Source: Edaphobacter sp. 12200R-103
GTDB taxonomy: Bacteria > Acidobacteriota > Terriglobia > Terriglobales > Acidobacteriaceae
NCBI RefSeq assembly: GCF_010093025.1
Contig: NZ_CP048114.1
Coordinates: forward strand, 4,216,001-4,280,000
DNA length: 64,000 nt
Reading direction: 5' to 3'
The position numbers and the translations under genes are program-made. Numbering within the stretch: the first letter of the stretch is position 1; each line of letters begins with the position of its first letter. Positions 40,720 through 49,808 of the stretch are shown here, in pieces. The notes below the pieces were generated by a model. The model was given only the letters and a program-made list of their open reading frames with translations. It was not told the DNA's origin and did not search any database.

Positions 40720-41952
40720 ATGCCGAAGATTTCCAAGATCCTTCTGCTTTCCGTATCGGTCGTTCTGGTGCTCGCCGTCTTTCTGGGAATTAACTCCAGC
40801 GGCGTCAATGCGGCCACCGATGACCAGGACGGAGCGTACAAGCAGATCAATGTGTACAGCGAGGTACTTCGGCACATCCAGACGGATTATGTGGAGGTTC
40901 CCGATATTCCCGATGTGACCGATGGCGCTCTGCGCGGTCTGCTGGAATCGCTGGATTCGGACTCAAGCTATCTGACCGCCGCCGACTATAAGACCTATAA
41001 GGAAGACAAGGGAGGCAAGGCCCAGGTGGGCATCAATGTCTCCAAGCGCTGGGGATATGCCACCGTGGTTTCGGTCGTTCCGGGAAGCCCCGCCGACAAG
41101 GCGAATCTGAACGATGGCGACATTATTGAAGCGATCGGCGATCAGGATACGCGCAACATCTCGCTGGCGATGATCCGGATGATGCTCGAAGGACAGCCTG
41201 GAAGTGAGCTGTCGCTTGCGGTGGTGCGTCCGCGAAAGGCGATCCCGGATAAGGTCACAATGACCCGTACGCTGGTTTCGGAACCCGCCGTCGGCGAGAC
41301 CATGTATGAGAACGCTTCGATCCTTTACCTCAAGCCCATCATTCTGGATCATGAGCACGTGCAGCAGATCGAGTCGAAGCTGAAAGGAATGCAGAAGGCC
41401 GGCAACAAGAAGATCCTGATCGATCTGCGGGACGTGGCTGCCGGAGAGAACTCGGAGGCAATCCGGCTGGCGAATCTGCTGCTGAAGTCCGGCACGATCA
41501 CGACGCTGGAAGGACAGAAGGTCGAGAAACAGGTCTTCAGCGCTGACGCTTCAAAGGCGATTAATACAACGGCGCCGGCGGTTGTGCTGGTAAATCGGGG
41601 AACGGCCGGACCTGCTGAGATTGTTGCGGCAGCCCTGATGGATAACCATCGCGCGGAGGTTGTCGGAGAGAGGACCTTCGGCGAGGGGTCTCAGCAGAAG
41701 ACCTTTGAACTTCCCGATGGAGCTGCTCTGATCCTGTCGGTCGCCAAGTACGAGTCTCCCTCCGGGAAGAAACTGGAAGATGAAGGCGTTACGCCGGGAG
41801 TGCTTGTAGCTTCGAACATCGAAGACAATGAGCCGATCGACGAGGATGCTGCCGTACCGGAATCCAAGCAGCCTGAGACGAAGAAGCCCAGCGTTTCGGT
41901 GGATGAGCAGCTTAACAGGGCGCTTGATCTGCTGAAACAAAAAGCAGCATAG
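40720..41952 (+). CDS. S41 family (CtpA-like) PDZ protein, probably inactive protease
   Basis: A 410-residue protein with an N-terminal export signal or anchor (residues 6-25), an N-terminal helical part (VLRHIQTDYVE...LESLDSDSSYLTA), a PDZ domain at about 95-175 (VSVVPGSPADKANLNDGDIIEAIG), and a C-terminal S41 fold. The catalytic serine motif, usually G-[ST]-A-S-A-S-E, reads GTAGPAE (294-300) without any serine, and the catalytic lysine of the GERTFGKG motif is E322 (GERTFGEGSQQ). The DLRGNPGG loop is also altered (DLRDVAAGE). The fold is kept but the Ser-Lys dyad is missing, so it is likely a scaffold or binding protein. Confidence 0.9.
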   Translation: MPKISKILLLSVSVVLVLAVFLGINSSGVNAATDDQDGAYKQINVYSEVLRHIQTDYVEVPDIPDVTDGALRGLLESLDSDSSYLTAADYKTYKEDKGGKAQVGINVSKRWGYATVVSVVPGSPADKANLNDGDIIEAIGDQDTRNISLAMIRMMLEGQPGSELSLAVVRPRKAIPDKVTMTRTLVSEPAVGETMYENASILYLKPIILDHEHVQQIESKLKGMQKAGNKKILIDLRDVAAGENSEAIRLANLLLKSGTITTLEGQKVEKQVFSADASKAINTTAPAVVLVNRGTAGPAEIVAAALMDNHRAEVVGERTFGEGSQQKTFELPDGAALILSVAKYESPSGKKLEDEGVTPGVLVASNIEDNEPIDEDAAVPESKQPETKKPSVSVDEQLNRALDLLKQKAA

Positions 41953-42041
41953 ATTGGGCATGTTTTGGAGCTTTCTGGTTGGATGACTTTCCGTCGCGCT
42001 TGATCTGCTGACCCTGTCTGGACATGCTATGGTGAAGGGCA

Positions 42042-44390
42042 GTGCCGAGCTTACACAGACGCCAAGATGACGAGGTCAAGACGCTGACGGAGCCGTTCTG
42101 GCAGCGATTCCTTGGACGCCTGCTGGAGTGGAGAGAGTATCCCAGCCGCAGGCGTGCCCGCCTGGTCACCTTCTACGTTTTGCTTTCGCTGTCTGCGGTA
42201 TTTGGCGCTCTGTGCGGGCTGATGCTGGTCTACTCGATCGACCTGCCGGAGATCGATGACCTTACCCGCTACCACCCGAACACGACGACGGAGCTGGTGG
42301 ATGTGCATGGCCGTCCGTTCGGTTCGTTCGCGCTGGAACGCCGCGTTGTAGTCCCCTATTCTGAGTTTCCTCCGATTTTGAAACAGGCGATCCTGTCGAT
42401 TGAAGACAAGAGTTTCGAGAGCAACTGGGGTGTCAACCTGGTTCGCGCGCTGGGAGCGGCTTACCGCGACCTTCATTCGCAGGGCAAGGCGCAGGGCGCA
42501 TCCACACTGACGATGCAGCTCTCGAGGAACCTCTTTCTTTCCAACGAAAAGACCTTCGGCAGAAAGTTCCAGGAGGTCATTCTCTCGATGCAGATCGAGA
42601 GGAGGTTCACAAAGAACCAGATCTTCGAGCTGTATGCCAACCAGATCTATCTGGGGCGCGGGACCTACGGCTTTGAAGCGGGTTCGGAGTACTACTTCAA
42701 CAAGCACGTTCGCGACCTGACCCTGCCGGAGGCTGCGCTGCTGGCGGCCCTGCCGAAGGGACCAGAGTATTACTCTCCGGTCCGCCATCCAGACCGTGCG
42801 CTGAAGCGACGCGATCTTGTGCTGAGCGAGATGGAGCACGACGGCAAGATCACCAAAGAGCAGGAGGAGAAGGCGAAGGCTGCTCCTCTGGGACTGCACG
42901 TTCAATCTCCGCCGAACAGCATTGCACCTTACTTTGTAGAAGAGGTGCGGCGGCAGCTGGAGAAGGAGTATGGGGTTGAAGAGGTGCACGGAGCAGGTCT
43001 GCGCGTCTACACCACGCTTGATCTCGATCTGCAGGCCGTCGCGAATAAGGCGGTGCTAGACGGGCTTGCTGCCTATGAGAGGCGCGAGGGCTGGAAGGGA
43101 GACCTGCCGAACGTTGTCCTCTCCGGCGAAGATGTTGAAACGTATAAGCACCCGGACTGGACGCAGCCGATCACAAAAGGAACCTATGTGCACGGCGTCG
43201 TGACGGCGGTAGAGCCGAAGCGGGTGACCGTAAAGCTGGGAACCCAGATTGCGGTCCTGACACCGGAAGACTGGCAATGGACGACGTTTCCTACGGCGGA
43301 CAGCTTCCTTCGCAACGGCGATCTGGTCTATGTGAAGATCGTGCAGCAGGGGCCGGATGGGACATGGAAGGCTGCACTCGAACAGGACTCCGGCGCACAG
43401 GGATCTCTGATGGCCGTCGATAACGCGACCGGCGAAGTGGTGGCGATGGTTGGAGGACGCGACTTTGCCTTGTCGCAGTTCAATCGCGCCACGCAGGCGA
43501 AACGCCAGGTTGGCTCTTCTTTCAAACCCTACGTTTACACAACGGCCATCGAGGCGGGAGCGAAGCCGACGGACATTGTCGTGGACAGTCCTACGACCTT
43601 TCCGACGCCCAGTGGACCTTACACGCCACACAACTATGAAGCTAATTATCTGGGGCCGATCTCGCTGACGTATGCCTTTGCCGAGTCACGCAATATTCCT
43701 GCGCTCAAGCTGGCCGCGCATCTGGGAATTCGCAAGGTGATCGACACGGCGCATCGCTTCGGAGTGACCAGCGATATTCCCGCCTTCCTTCCGGTAGCGC
43801 TCGGCTCGGCGGACATATCGCTCTACGATCAGGTGGGAGCCTATAGTGTCTTTCCCAACGACGGCATCCGCATTGAGCCTCATTACATCCGCAAGGTGAC
43901 GCAGGCGGATGGTCTTCCGCTGGATGAAAAACCTGTCGACGTCCGCGAGGTGATCTCGGTGGAGACGGCGCGGACGATGATGCAGCTCTTTGAGGCGGTG
44001 GTTCGCATGGGAACAGGGGCTCGGGCTTCGCAGCTGAATCATCCTCTGGGCGGAAAGACCGGCACGACGAACAACTACACGGACGCGTGGTTTATCGGAT
44101 TCTCGCCTTCGGTGACGTGCGGCACGTGGATTGGCTATGACAGCCGCCAGTCGCTGGGTGATAAGGAGACTGGGGCGCGTGCGGCTCTCCCTGTCTGGAT
44201 GGAGTTTATGCAGGCGGCGATTGCGAATAAGCCGGACGAGCAGTTTCCGTCCGACAACGCTCCCAAGAGGCCGCCTCTTGGTGTCGCGGCGCGCGCGGTC
44301 CCCACGACGGCGAATCACGTTGCCAAAGAATCCTCCGACGATAACGACGATTCTGATCCCGCTCCCGTCAGAGCGCCATCACCTCGCTGA
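42042..44390 (+). CDS. Class A penicillin-binding protein 1A-type
   Basis: A bifunctional peptidoglycan synthase of 782 residues from GTG 42042. One membrane helix (about residues 43-65) anchors it in the inner membrane. The GT51 glycosyltransferase domain has AILSIEDKSFESNWGVN with the catalytic glutamate, GASTLTMQLSRNLFL and KFQEVILSMQIERRFTKNQI. The transpeptidase domain has the SSFK motif (S492 and K495), a SRN-type second motif (FAESRNIPALK), and GKTGTTNNYTDAWF. The end is Ser/Asp/Pro-rich. Downstream of the S41 pseudoprotease by about 90 bases, same direction, so both may be involved in wall growth. Confidence 0.93.
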   Translation: MPSLHRRQDDEVKTLTEPFWQRFLGRLLEWREYPSRRRARLVTFYVLLSLSAVFGALCGLMLVYSIDLPEIDDLTRYHPNTTTELVDVHGRPFGSFALERRVVVPYSEFPPILKQAILSIEDKSFESNWGVNLVRALGAAYRDLHSQGKAQGASTLTMQLSRNLFLSNEKTFGRKFQEVILSMQIERRFTKNQIFELYANQIYLGRGTYGFEAGSEYYFNKHVRDLTLPEAALLAALPKGPEYYSPVRHPDRALKRRDLVLSEMEHDGKITKEQEEKAKAAPLGLHVQSPPNSIAPYFVEEVRRQLEKEYGVEEVHGAGLRVYTTLDLDLQAVANKAVLDGLAAYERREGWKGDLPNVVLSGEDVETYKHPDWTQPITKGTYVHGVVTAVEPKRVTVKLGTQIAVLTPEDWQWTTFPTADSFLRNGDLVYVKIVQQGPDGTWKAALEQDSGAQGSLMAVDNATGEVVAMVGGRDFALSQFNRATQAKRQVGSSFKPYVYTTAIEAGAKPTDIVVDSPTTFPTPSGPYTPHNYEANYLGPISLTYAFAESRNIPALKLAAHLGIRKVIDTAHRFGVTSDIPAFLPVALGSADISLYDQVGAYSVFPNDGIRIEPHYIRKVTQADGLPLDEKPVDVREVISVETARTMMQLFEAVVRMGTGARASQLNHPLGGKTGTTNNYTDAWFIGFSPSVTCGTWIGYDSRQSLGDKETGARAALPVWMEFMQAAIANKPDEQFPSDNAPKRPPLGVAARAVPTTANHVAKESSDDNDDSDPAPVRAPSPR

Positions 44391-44433
44391 GTAAATTAGG
44401 TTGAATTCACCTATACAGACATGTTTTTGCAAG

Positions 44434-44570
44434 GTGTCATCCTGAGCGAAGCTTCTCGCAGTCTTATCGCGGGAAGCGCCGTCAAAGGATCTGCGGCCTG
44501 ATGACCCGCCAACCATTCCGAACCGCAGATTCTTCGACTCTGGGCTGACGCGCTTCGCTCAGGATGACAC
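44434..44570. repeat. Inverted pair of palindromic repeats
   Basis: Left arm ggtgtcatcctgagcgaagc at 44434 and right arm gcttcgctcaggatgacac ending at 44570 are inverse copies; inner parts aaggatctgcgg (44486-44497) and ccgcagattctt (44523-44534) also pair. The block could fold into a long hairpin between the converging PBP1A and ribF genes. Confidence 0.8.
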
Positions 44571-44667
44571 TTTCCCGGAGACTGGCAAAATCGTTCCGAA
44601 TCGATCGCCATAATGCATCTTTGAACGACCGCAATCGAGTGATGGATCTTGTAGATACACCAACGGT

Positions 44668-45648
44668 TTATGCAGACCGATTCTCAGCCCGGAGGCTTTC
44701 GCAAAGCGAAAAGTAGCGTTGTGCACGGCGTACGTCGTGTCCAATCTGCTCGCGCAAAGCCTCAGGAGAGGGCCAACGAATTTCATCGCGCAGACGTTTC
44801 AGGAACGCCAGATGGATAGGAGTCTGTTCGCTCAGAGCGATGGGGTGGAAGTTGAGGATGTGCGACTCGATCGTGAAGGAATCTTCGCCGAAGGTGGGGC
44901 GATTGCCCACATTGGTGACGGCTTGAAAACATTCACCATCGATCGTGAGCCAAGTGACGTATACGCCGATGGCTGGAATCAGCTCATCATAGGGAGCAAG
45001 GTTGATGGTCGGGACGGTGTACCGCGTGCCGTAACCCCGGCCGGATGCGGGCCGGCTGACCATGCCAAAGGGCCTTCCGAGAAGCGCGCGTGCTTCACTC
45101 ACGTTGCCTGCAGCGACAAGCTGACGGATTCGTGTGGAAGAGATCGGAGCGCCGCGGAGGACGATGGGGGATTCGATGACGACGCGGAATCCAAGTTCAT
45201 GTCCCAGCGCGTCGAGTGACTCGACCCCTGCCTCGGCCTTGTATCCGAAACGGAAGTTGTCACCCTCGTGGAGTTCGATCACTCCAAGCCGGTCTTTCAA
45301 GGTCTTCTGCGCGAAGTCTCGCGCACTGGTATGTGAAAGCTCTTCTGTAAAGGGGAGCACCAGGGCGGCGCTAAGTCCTGTTTCGGACAGCAGTTCAAGC
45401 TTCTGATCGAGTGGCGTGATAAGTGGACGCCTGCTCTCCGGATGAAGAACGCGCGCCGGATGAGGATTGAAGGTGATGGCGAGCGAACCTGCGTCGAGCT
45501 GCTGTGCGCGTGTGATGACCTGATGGATCATCTTCTGGTGCCCGCGGTGGACGCCATCGAAGTTCCCGATGATGGCAACTACCGGGCCGAAGGTGGAGGG
45601 AACTTCAGAGAGTGAGCGAAAGATCTGCATGCCTCTTGTGCCTGTCAT
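44668..45648 (-). CDS. ribF: Bifunctional riboflavin kinase/FAD synthetase
   Basis: RibF phosphorylates riboflavin to FMN and adenylates it to FAD. In 326 residues it has the N-terminal nucleotidyltransferase with VVAIIGNFDGVHRGHQKMI (HxGH), ITFNPHPARVL, FTEELSHTSARDF, LHEGDNFRFGYKAEAG and GAPISSTRIRQLV, then the C-terminal kinase with GMVSRPASGRGYGTRYTVPTINL and AVTNVGNRPTFGEDSFTIESHIL. It is the last gene of the leftward ygfZ-DUF1844-MBL-ribF run; its ATG directly follows the stop of the MBL gene. Confidence 0.95.
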   Translation of the reverse strand: MTGTRGMQIFRSLSEVPSTFGPVVAIIGNFDGVHRGHQKMIHQVITRAQQLDAGSLAITFNPHPARVLHPESRRPLITPLDQKLELLSETGLSAALVLPFTEELSHTSARDFAQKTLKDRLGVIELHEGDNFRFGYKAEAGVESLDALGHELGFRVVIESPIVLRGAPISSTRIRQLVAAGNVSEARALLGRPFGMVSRPASGRGYGTRYTVPTINLAPYDELIPAIGVYVTWLTIDGECFQAVTNVGNRPTFGEDSFTIESHILNFHPIALSEQTPIHLAFLKRLRDEIRWPSPEALREQIGHDVRRAQRYFSLCESLRAENRSA

Positions 45649-46452
45649 CTATGCAATCTCGAAGTTGAGCTGTAGCCCGTCGTAGGCAAGCCTGACGTAA
45701 GGAGGGAGGCTTGCCTCCGTCGCTGCATGATCGAGGTCGTGGCTGATGTGGGTAAAGAATGCCCTGCGTGGCTTGAGCTGTTCCACAAAGGCGAGCGAGC
45801 GCTCCAGATGCGAGTGGCTTGGGTGCGGCTGGCGACGAAGAGCGTCGAGGATAAGGATGTCGAGGTCCTGCAGAAGGGGGATGCTCTCGGCCGGAATATC
45901 GCTCATATCGGTGAGATAGGCAGCCGATCCGAAGCGATAGCCGGTGATGGTCTGCATGCCATGGGTCACTGGAATGCGCTGAAAGCAGGCTCCGAAGAGG
46001 TCGATTCCGGCACCCGGTGCGGCTTCGTCCAGCGGATGAAGCGTAACGCGGGCGGCAGTCGAATAGCGCTCACGTTCGCTGAAGGTATAGTCAAAGATCC
46101 TGCGCAGGGTATCGGCTGTCTCGGTGTCGGCGTAGATGGGGAGACTCTGCTTCAGTTGAAAGCTGAGGGGCCGCAGATCGTCAAAGCCGAGGATGTGATC
46201 GGCATGTCCATGCGTGTAAAGGACCGCATCGATATGACGGATATTCTCGCGGATGGCCTGCGCATGGAAGTCCGGCCCCGTATCGATGAGGACGATGTGA
46301 TGGTTGTAGGCCAGGCGAAGCGAAGGGCGCGTACGGCGATTGCGCGGATCTCCTGTGGACGAGCTTGCCGAGGTGCAGACCGCGCAGTCGCATCCGAGGG
46401 TAGGCACACCCATCGATGTGCCGGTGCCGAGAAAGGTGAGGGTCGCCTCCAT
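45649..46452 (-). CDS. MBL-fold metallohydrolase, PhnP-like
   Basis: This 267-residue protein starts EATLTFLGTGTSMGVPTLGC and CAVC, which match the opening of PhnP-type phosphodiesterases. The metal motif THGHADHILGFDDLRP gives HxHxDH; further ligands are in PVTHGMQT, YLTDMSDI and FFTHISHDLD. Relatives hydrolyse cyclic phosphodiesters, such as 5-phosphoribosyl-1,2-cyclic phosphate, but no phn genes are present, so the substrate is open. It is packed four bases after the DUF1844 gene and abuts ribF, so it is cotranscribed. Confidence 0.88.
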   Translation of the reverse strand: MEATLTFLGTGTSMGVPTLGCDCAVCTSASSSTGDPRNRRTRPSLRLAYNHHIVLIDTGPDFHAQAIRENIRHIDAVLYTHGHADHILGFDDLRPLSFQLKQSLPIYADTETADTLRRIFDYTFSERERYSTAARVTLHPLDEAAPGAGIDLFGACFQRIPVTHGMQTITGYRFGSAAYLTDMSDIPAESIPLLQDLDILILDALRRQPHPSHSHLERSLAFVEQLKPRRAFFTHISHDLDHAATEASLPPYVRLAYDGLQLNFEIA

Positions 46453-46455
46453 CGT

Positions 46456-47073
46456 TTAACGAACGATGCTGGGTCCGGGGCCGGGAACTCCCGCCTTTGT
46501 GGCGGCAGATCGTGCCAGTGCCTGTGTGATCTCCAGGAAGCCCATGCGGAGTTCGAAGAGCGCGCTCTCAAGCAGACGCTGCTCCGATTCGGACAGGTTG
46601 CCGGTCGCCTTTTCTGACAGAACTGTCAGCATGTCGATGCTCTGGCGGGCCCCCATCAGATCCACCTGCGGCTGCTGACCCTCCGGGGTAGCCCCACCCA
46701 GCTGAACGATGGTGGTCATATAAATTGACTGCACCAGCGTCTCGAAGTTCATTGCCGGAGGATGATCTCCGCCGGGGTTTGCAGCCCGAATGGCAAGATC
46801 AAGACGCTCCGCCGTGGCTTTGTACGCCGCCTCAGCCTGCGCGCTCTGTTCCGGGGTCGGGCCCGCGAGCATCTCTTCAGGAATCTCTTCCGATTCCTCC
46901 TGTGCTGCCGTCTCTGCGGATGGTGAGGGTGTTACAGCGAGGGGCTCTGATGCCTGCTCCCTTTCGCGCTCTTCAGGCTCTTCCTGTGAGGGCGTGGCAT
47001 CTGGGCGCAGTTCGCCATCTAAATTGAATTTGCGGCGGTCGGTGACGACAAAAGGCTTGTTCTGTTCGGACAT
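46456..47073 (-). CDS. DUF1844 protein
   Basis: In 205 residues, the N-terminal 100 are acidic and disordered (Glu/Pro/Ser-rich), starting SEQNKPFVVTDRRKFNLDGEL, which is a typical start for this family. The C-terminal helical domain reads FETLVQSIYMTTIVQLGG, VDLMGARQSIDMLTVLSEKATGNLSESEQRLLESALFELRMGFLEI, which is the DUF1844 signature. Function unknown; widespread in acidobacteria and deltaproteobacteria. It lies in the tight leftward operon between ygfZ (20 bases) and the MBL gene (3 bases). Confidence 0.88.
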   Translation of the reverse strand: MSEQNKPFVVTDRRKFNLDGELRPDATPSQEEPEEREREQASEPLAVTPSPSAETAAQEESEEIPEEMLAGPTPEQSAQAEAAYKATAERLDLAIRAANPGGDHPPAMNFETLVQSIYMTTIVQLGGATPEGQQPQVDLMGARQSIDMLTVLSEKATGNLSESEQRLLESALFELRMGFLEITQALARSAATKAGVPGPGPSIVR

Positions 47074-47093
47074 TAGGATCTCGCTTCATTGAA

Positions 47094-48146
47094 TCAGATG
47101 CTTTGGAGAGTGGTTCTGTCGCCAGCCTGAAAGAAGGGTGATGGCGCTGGATGTGCGATTCCACCTTCATAGTGAAGGGGATCATGACGGTCGAGCGCCT
47201 CGCGGCGCGCATAGCCGAGACCTATCTGGAGAGCTTCTCCGGTCTCGCTGATCAAGGGCAAAGCTGCCACACTGGTCAGTTCGCCTGCAGCCTTGTCGGC
47301 GGCCTGCAGAGCTACTCCCGGAGCCGGAAGTGTTCCCTCCAGACGAAAGGACGTAAGGGTGCGGTGAACATTGCCGCGCGAACGGATACGCTCGACGATC
47401 TCCTGGCCGAGATAGCATCCTTTGTTGAAGTGCAGAGCTCGCGCCTGGTTGGTCTCCTGCGGTAGATCGCGATCACGGATATCAGTGCCGTAGAGCGGCG
47501 TTCCTTCCAGCAGACGAAGGTACTCGATGGTCTGAGCGCTCACATGAGCCGCTCCTGCAGACTCAAGGGCTTGCCGCAACTTTTGAAGGTCGTCGGGATC
47601 TCCCACCCACAACTCGAACCGGGGAACCAGAGGACCGTGAGCTATATGGATATCCACTGTGGAGGTACCCCATGATTGCCGTTCGACCTTCAGCTCTTCT
47701 TGTGGAATAAGGGGCAGGCCAATCTTCGTAAGAAGTGAGGAAGCTTGAGGCCCAATCACTGTCAGTCCGTGGCGGCTGTCGCTGATATCGGCCAGCTCCA
47801 CATCATCCATGATGATGTAGTGGTCCAGATAAGGGATCAGGGTGGCGATCTGCTGACGGGGTGTCTCAATTAGCAGCTCATCCTGTAAAGCAAAGATGTT
47901 GCCGTCCCCTTGAATGCGTCCCTGCGCGTTCAGAAAGAAATTGTAGACTCCCGTGCCTGGTGCAAGCGCTTGTACGAAGTTGGTTGCCATTCCATTGAGC
48001 CAGCGAACGCGGTCCGCCCCCGTAACCCGTAGCCATCCTATCTGGTCTAACGAAGCGATAACTGCGCGATGCAGAAGAGCATCGAGCTCAGGATCAGAGG
48101 TGGGGGGCATTGCAGGGGGCGTATTGAAGGAGGTTGCTGTCGTCAT
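47094..48146 (-). CDS. ygfZ: Folate-binding protein YgfZ-type
   Basis: YgfZ-type proteins use folate to support Fe-S cluster assembly or repair. The 350-residue protein is related to glycine-cleavage T-protein: LDQIGWLRVTGADRVRWLNGMATN, YNFFLNAQGRIQGD, YIIMDDVELADISD, and the diagnostic loop FNKGCYLGQEIVERIRSRGNVHR containing KGCYxGQE with its essential cysteine. First gene of the leftward operon with DUF1844, MBL and ribF. Divergent from the lipoprotein zincin gene by about 70 bases. Confidence 0.92.
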   Translation of the reverse strand: MTTATSFNTPPAMPPTSDPELDALLHRAVIASLDQIGWLRVTGADRVRWLNGMATNFVQALAPGTGVYNFFLNAQGRIQGDGNIFALQDELLIETPRQQIATLIPYLDHYIIMDDVELADISDSRHGLTVIGPQASSLLTKIGLPLIPQEELKVERQSWGTSTVDIHIAHGPLVPRFELWVGDPDDLQKLRQALESAGAAHVSAQTIEYLRLLEGTPLYGTDIRDRDLPQETNQARALHFNKGCYLGQEIVERIRSRGNVHRTLTSFRLEGTLPAPGVALQAADKAAGELTSVAALPLISETGEALQIGLGYARREALDRHDPLHYEGGIAHPAPSPFFQAGDRTTLQSI

Positions 48147-48215
48147 GGTGGCAACGCGACGCCTTGAGCGAACTCTGCGTACACTTGATTATAGCGGTCC
48201 GACAGAGAGGCAGGT

Positions 48216-49796
48216 TTGCAGCCGGGGATGGGGAAAAAGAGGGTGGGGCACGTAACACGGTGGCTGGCAGGTTCGATTTTGGTGGCTGGTTGCACTGCTG
48301 CCGGTCTGGGACAGGCACCGGGACAGAGCAAGGCCGACGAGAACAAACCGCATGCCCCCATGACGAAGCAGGAGGCGAAGGAGCTGTTCCGGTCCGTCGA
48401 TCAGATTCTGAACTTCGTCTCCGCCGATACGAAGCTTCCCATTAAGCACAGCGTAAAGCGGAAGCTGATATCGCGGGACGAGGTCACCAAGTACCTCAAG
48501 AAAAAGTTCGATGAAGATGAAAGCACGCGCCGGATGCAGCGTTCCGAACTGGTTCTGAAGAAATTCGGTCTTCTGGATCGTGACTTTCATCTGCGGCCGT
48601 TTCTGCTGTCGCTTCTGACCGAACAGATCGCCGGTTTCTACGACAATAAAACCAAGACGGTCAATCTGCTGGACTGGATCGAGCCGAATGAGCAGAAGCC
48701 TGTTCTGGCCCACGAGCTTACGCATGCCCTGCAGGACCAGAAGGTCGACCTGACGAAGTGGTCCGATGTCAGTCTGCAGGGCGTCTCCCACAATGTGCAG
48801 GATGACAACCGCCATATCCAGGTGGACGAGGCAGACACAGCGAGAGAGGCGGTGGCCGAGGGGCAGGCCATGGCGACCTTTATCGATTACACCCTGCGGC
48901 CCTCGGGAAAGACCCTTGCCGATGCGCCTCCGGAGATGATGGCACGGCTGAAGGGGCTGGTTGCGGACACCTCGGGTTCTCCTGTGCTTGCCCGGGCGCC
49001 TCTGCTTCTACAGGAATCATTGCTGTTTCCCTATACGGACGGCCTTAATTTTGAGCATGCCGTTCTGCTGAAGGGGGGCAAAGATGCTGCCTTTGCCGGG
49101 GTGCTTGCGAATCCGCCGTCTTCAAGCTTCGAGATTCTTCATCCCGAGCAATACATCGCGCACACCCCCGTCCCGGTTCTGCGCATGCCGGATATCCACC
49201 CACTGCTGGGGAATGGATGGGAGCCCTATGATCTGGGCGTCATGGGCGAGCTGGATGTTCGCATCCTGGTGGAACTCTTCGGAGGCCGCGAGATCGCCGA
49301 TGGGCTGGCACCGGAGTGGCATGGCGGTATCTACTATGCCGCTCAGCGCAAAGATGCCAGTGCCGCCGACAAGGAGACGACCGGCTCGATCGGGCTGCTC
49401 TACTACTCGCAGTGGAAAAATCCTGACTCGGCGAGCTCTTTCATGCGAATCTATGCCAATCAGCTTCCCAGAAAGTATTCGGCGCTGACCCGGCGGCAGA
49501 AGGACGAAGCAGGCGCGGACGAGCAGGTCTATTCGACGAATGAAGGGGACGTGCTGCTGTCGATCTCAGGCTCGACCGTATTCGTGAGCGAGGGATTCGA
49601 TCTTGCCCTCGCTCGCAAGCTGCGCGACAGCATTCGCGATGAGCAGCCGACCGGCCCGGTCCGTCTTGCACAGACGGGGCATGAGCCGTCGTTGTCCCTG
49701 GCCCGCCTGCTGGGGGCCTATGGCATGGTCAAGCCCGCTTTGCTGGAACGATATACTTCCGAAGGGACCAGAGGTTCTGGGCCCGCCGCGAGATAG
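48216..49796 (+). CDS. Putative lipoprotein zinc metallopeptidase (HExxH)
   Basis: 526 residues from TTG 48216 (GAGG five to six bases upstream); ATG 48228 is an alternative. A hydrophobic segment ends in LVAGC, a fair lipobox with C26, so it may be membrane-anchored outside the cytoplasm. The zinc motif HELTHALQDQ (H166, E167, H170) is preceded by GFYDNKTKTVNLLDW and followed by EADTAREAVAEGQAMATF, where a glutamate can be the third ligand. The C-terminal 300 residues have no motif I can name but include an EWHGG loop and SWGDVLLS-like strands. Substrate unknown. It stands at the head of the long rightward gene run. Confidence 0.78.
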   Translation: MQPGMGKKRVGHVTRWLAGSILVAGCTAAGLGQAPGQSKADENKPHAPMTKQEAKELFRSVDQILNFVSADTKLPIKHSVKRKLISRDEVTKYLKKKFDEDESTRRMQRSELVLKKFGLLDRDFHLRPFLLSLLTEQIAGFYDNKTKTVNLLDWIEPNEQKPVLAHELTHALQDQKVDLTKWSDVSLQGVSHNVQDDNRHIQVDEADTAREAVAEGQAMATFIDYTLRPSGKTLADAPPEMMARLKGLVADTSGSPVLARAPLLLQESLLFPYTDGLNFEHAVLLKGGKDAAFAGVLANPPSSSFEILHPEQYIAHTPVPVLRMPDIHPLLGNGWEPYDLGVMGELDVRILVELFGGREIADGLAPEWHGGIYYAAQRKDASAADKETTGSIGLLYYSQWKNPDSASSFMRIYANQLPRKYSALTRRQKDEAGADEQVYSTNEGDVLLSISGSTVFVSEGFDLALARKLRDSIRDEQPTGPVRLAQTGHEPSLSLARLLGAYGMVKPALLERYTSEGTRGSGPAAR

Positions 49797-49808
49797 GAGA
49801 CGTTTACT

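Noticed and set aside
40549-40877. Minus-strand frames overlapping tRNA-Met (with the segment GGQNRTVDLRV).
   Set aside because: This string is the well-known false translation of a tRNA gene region; no independent support.
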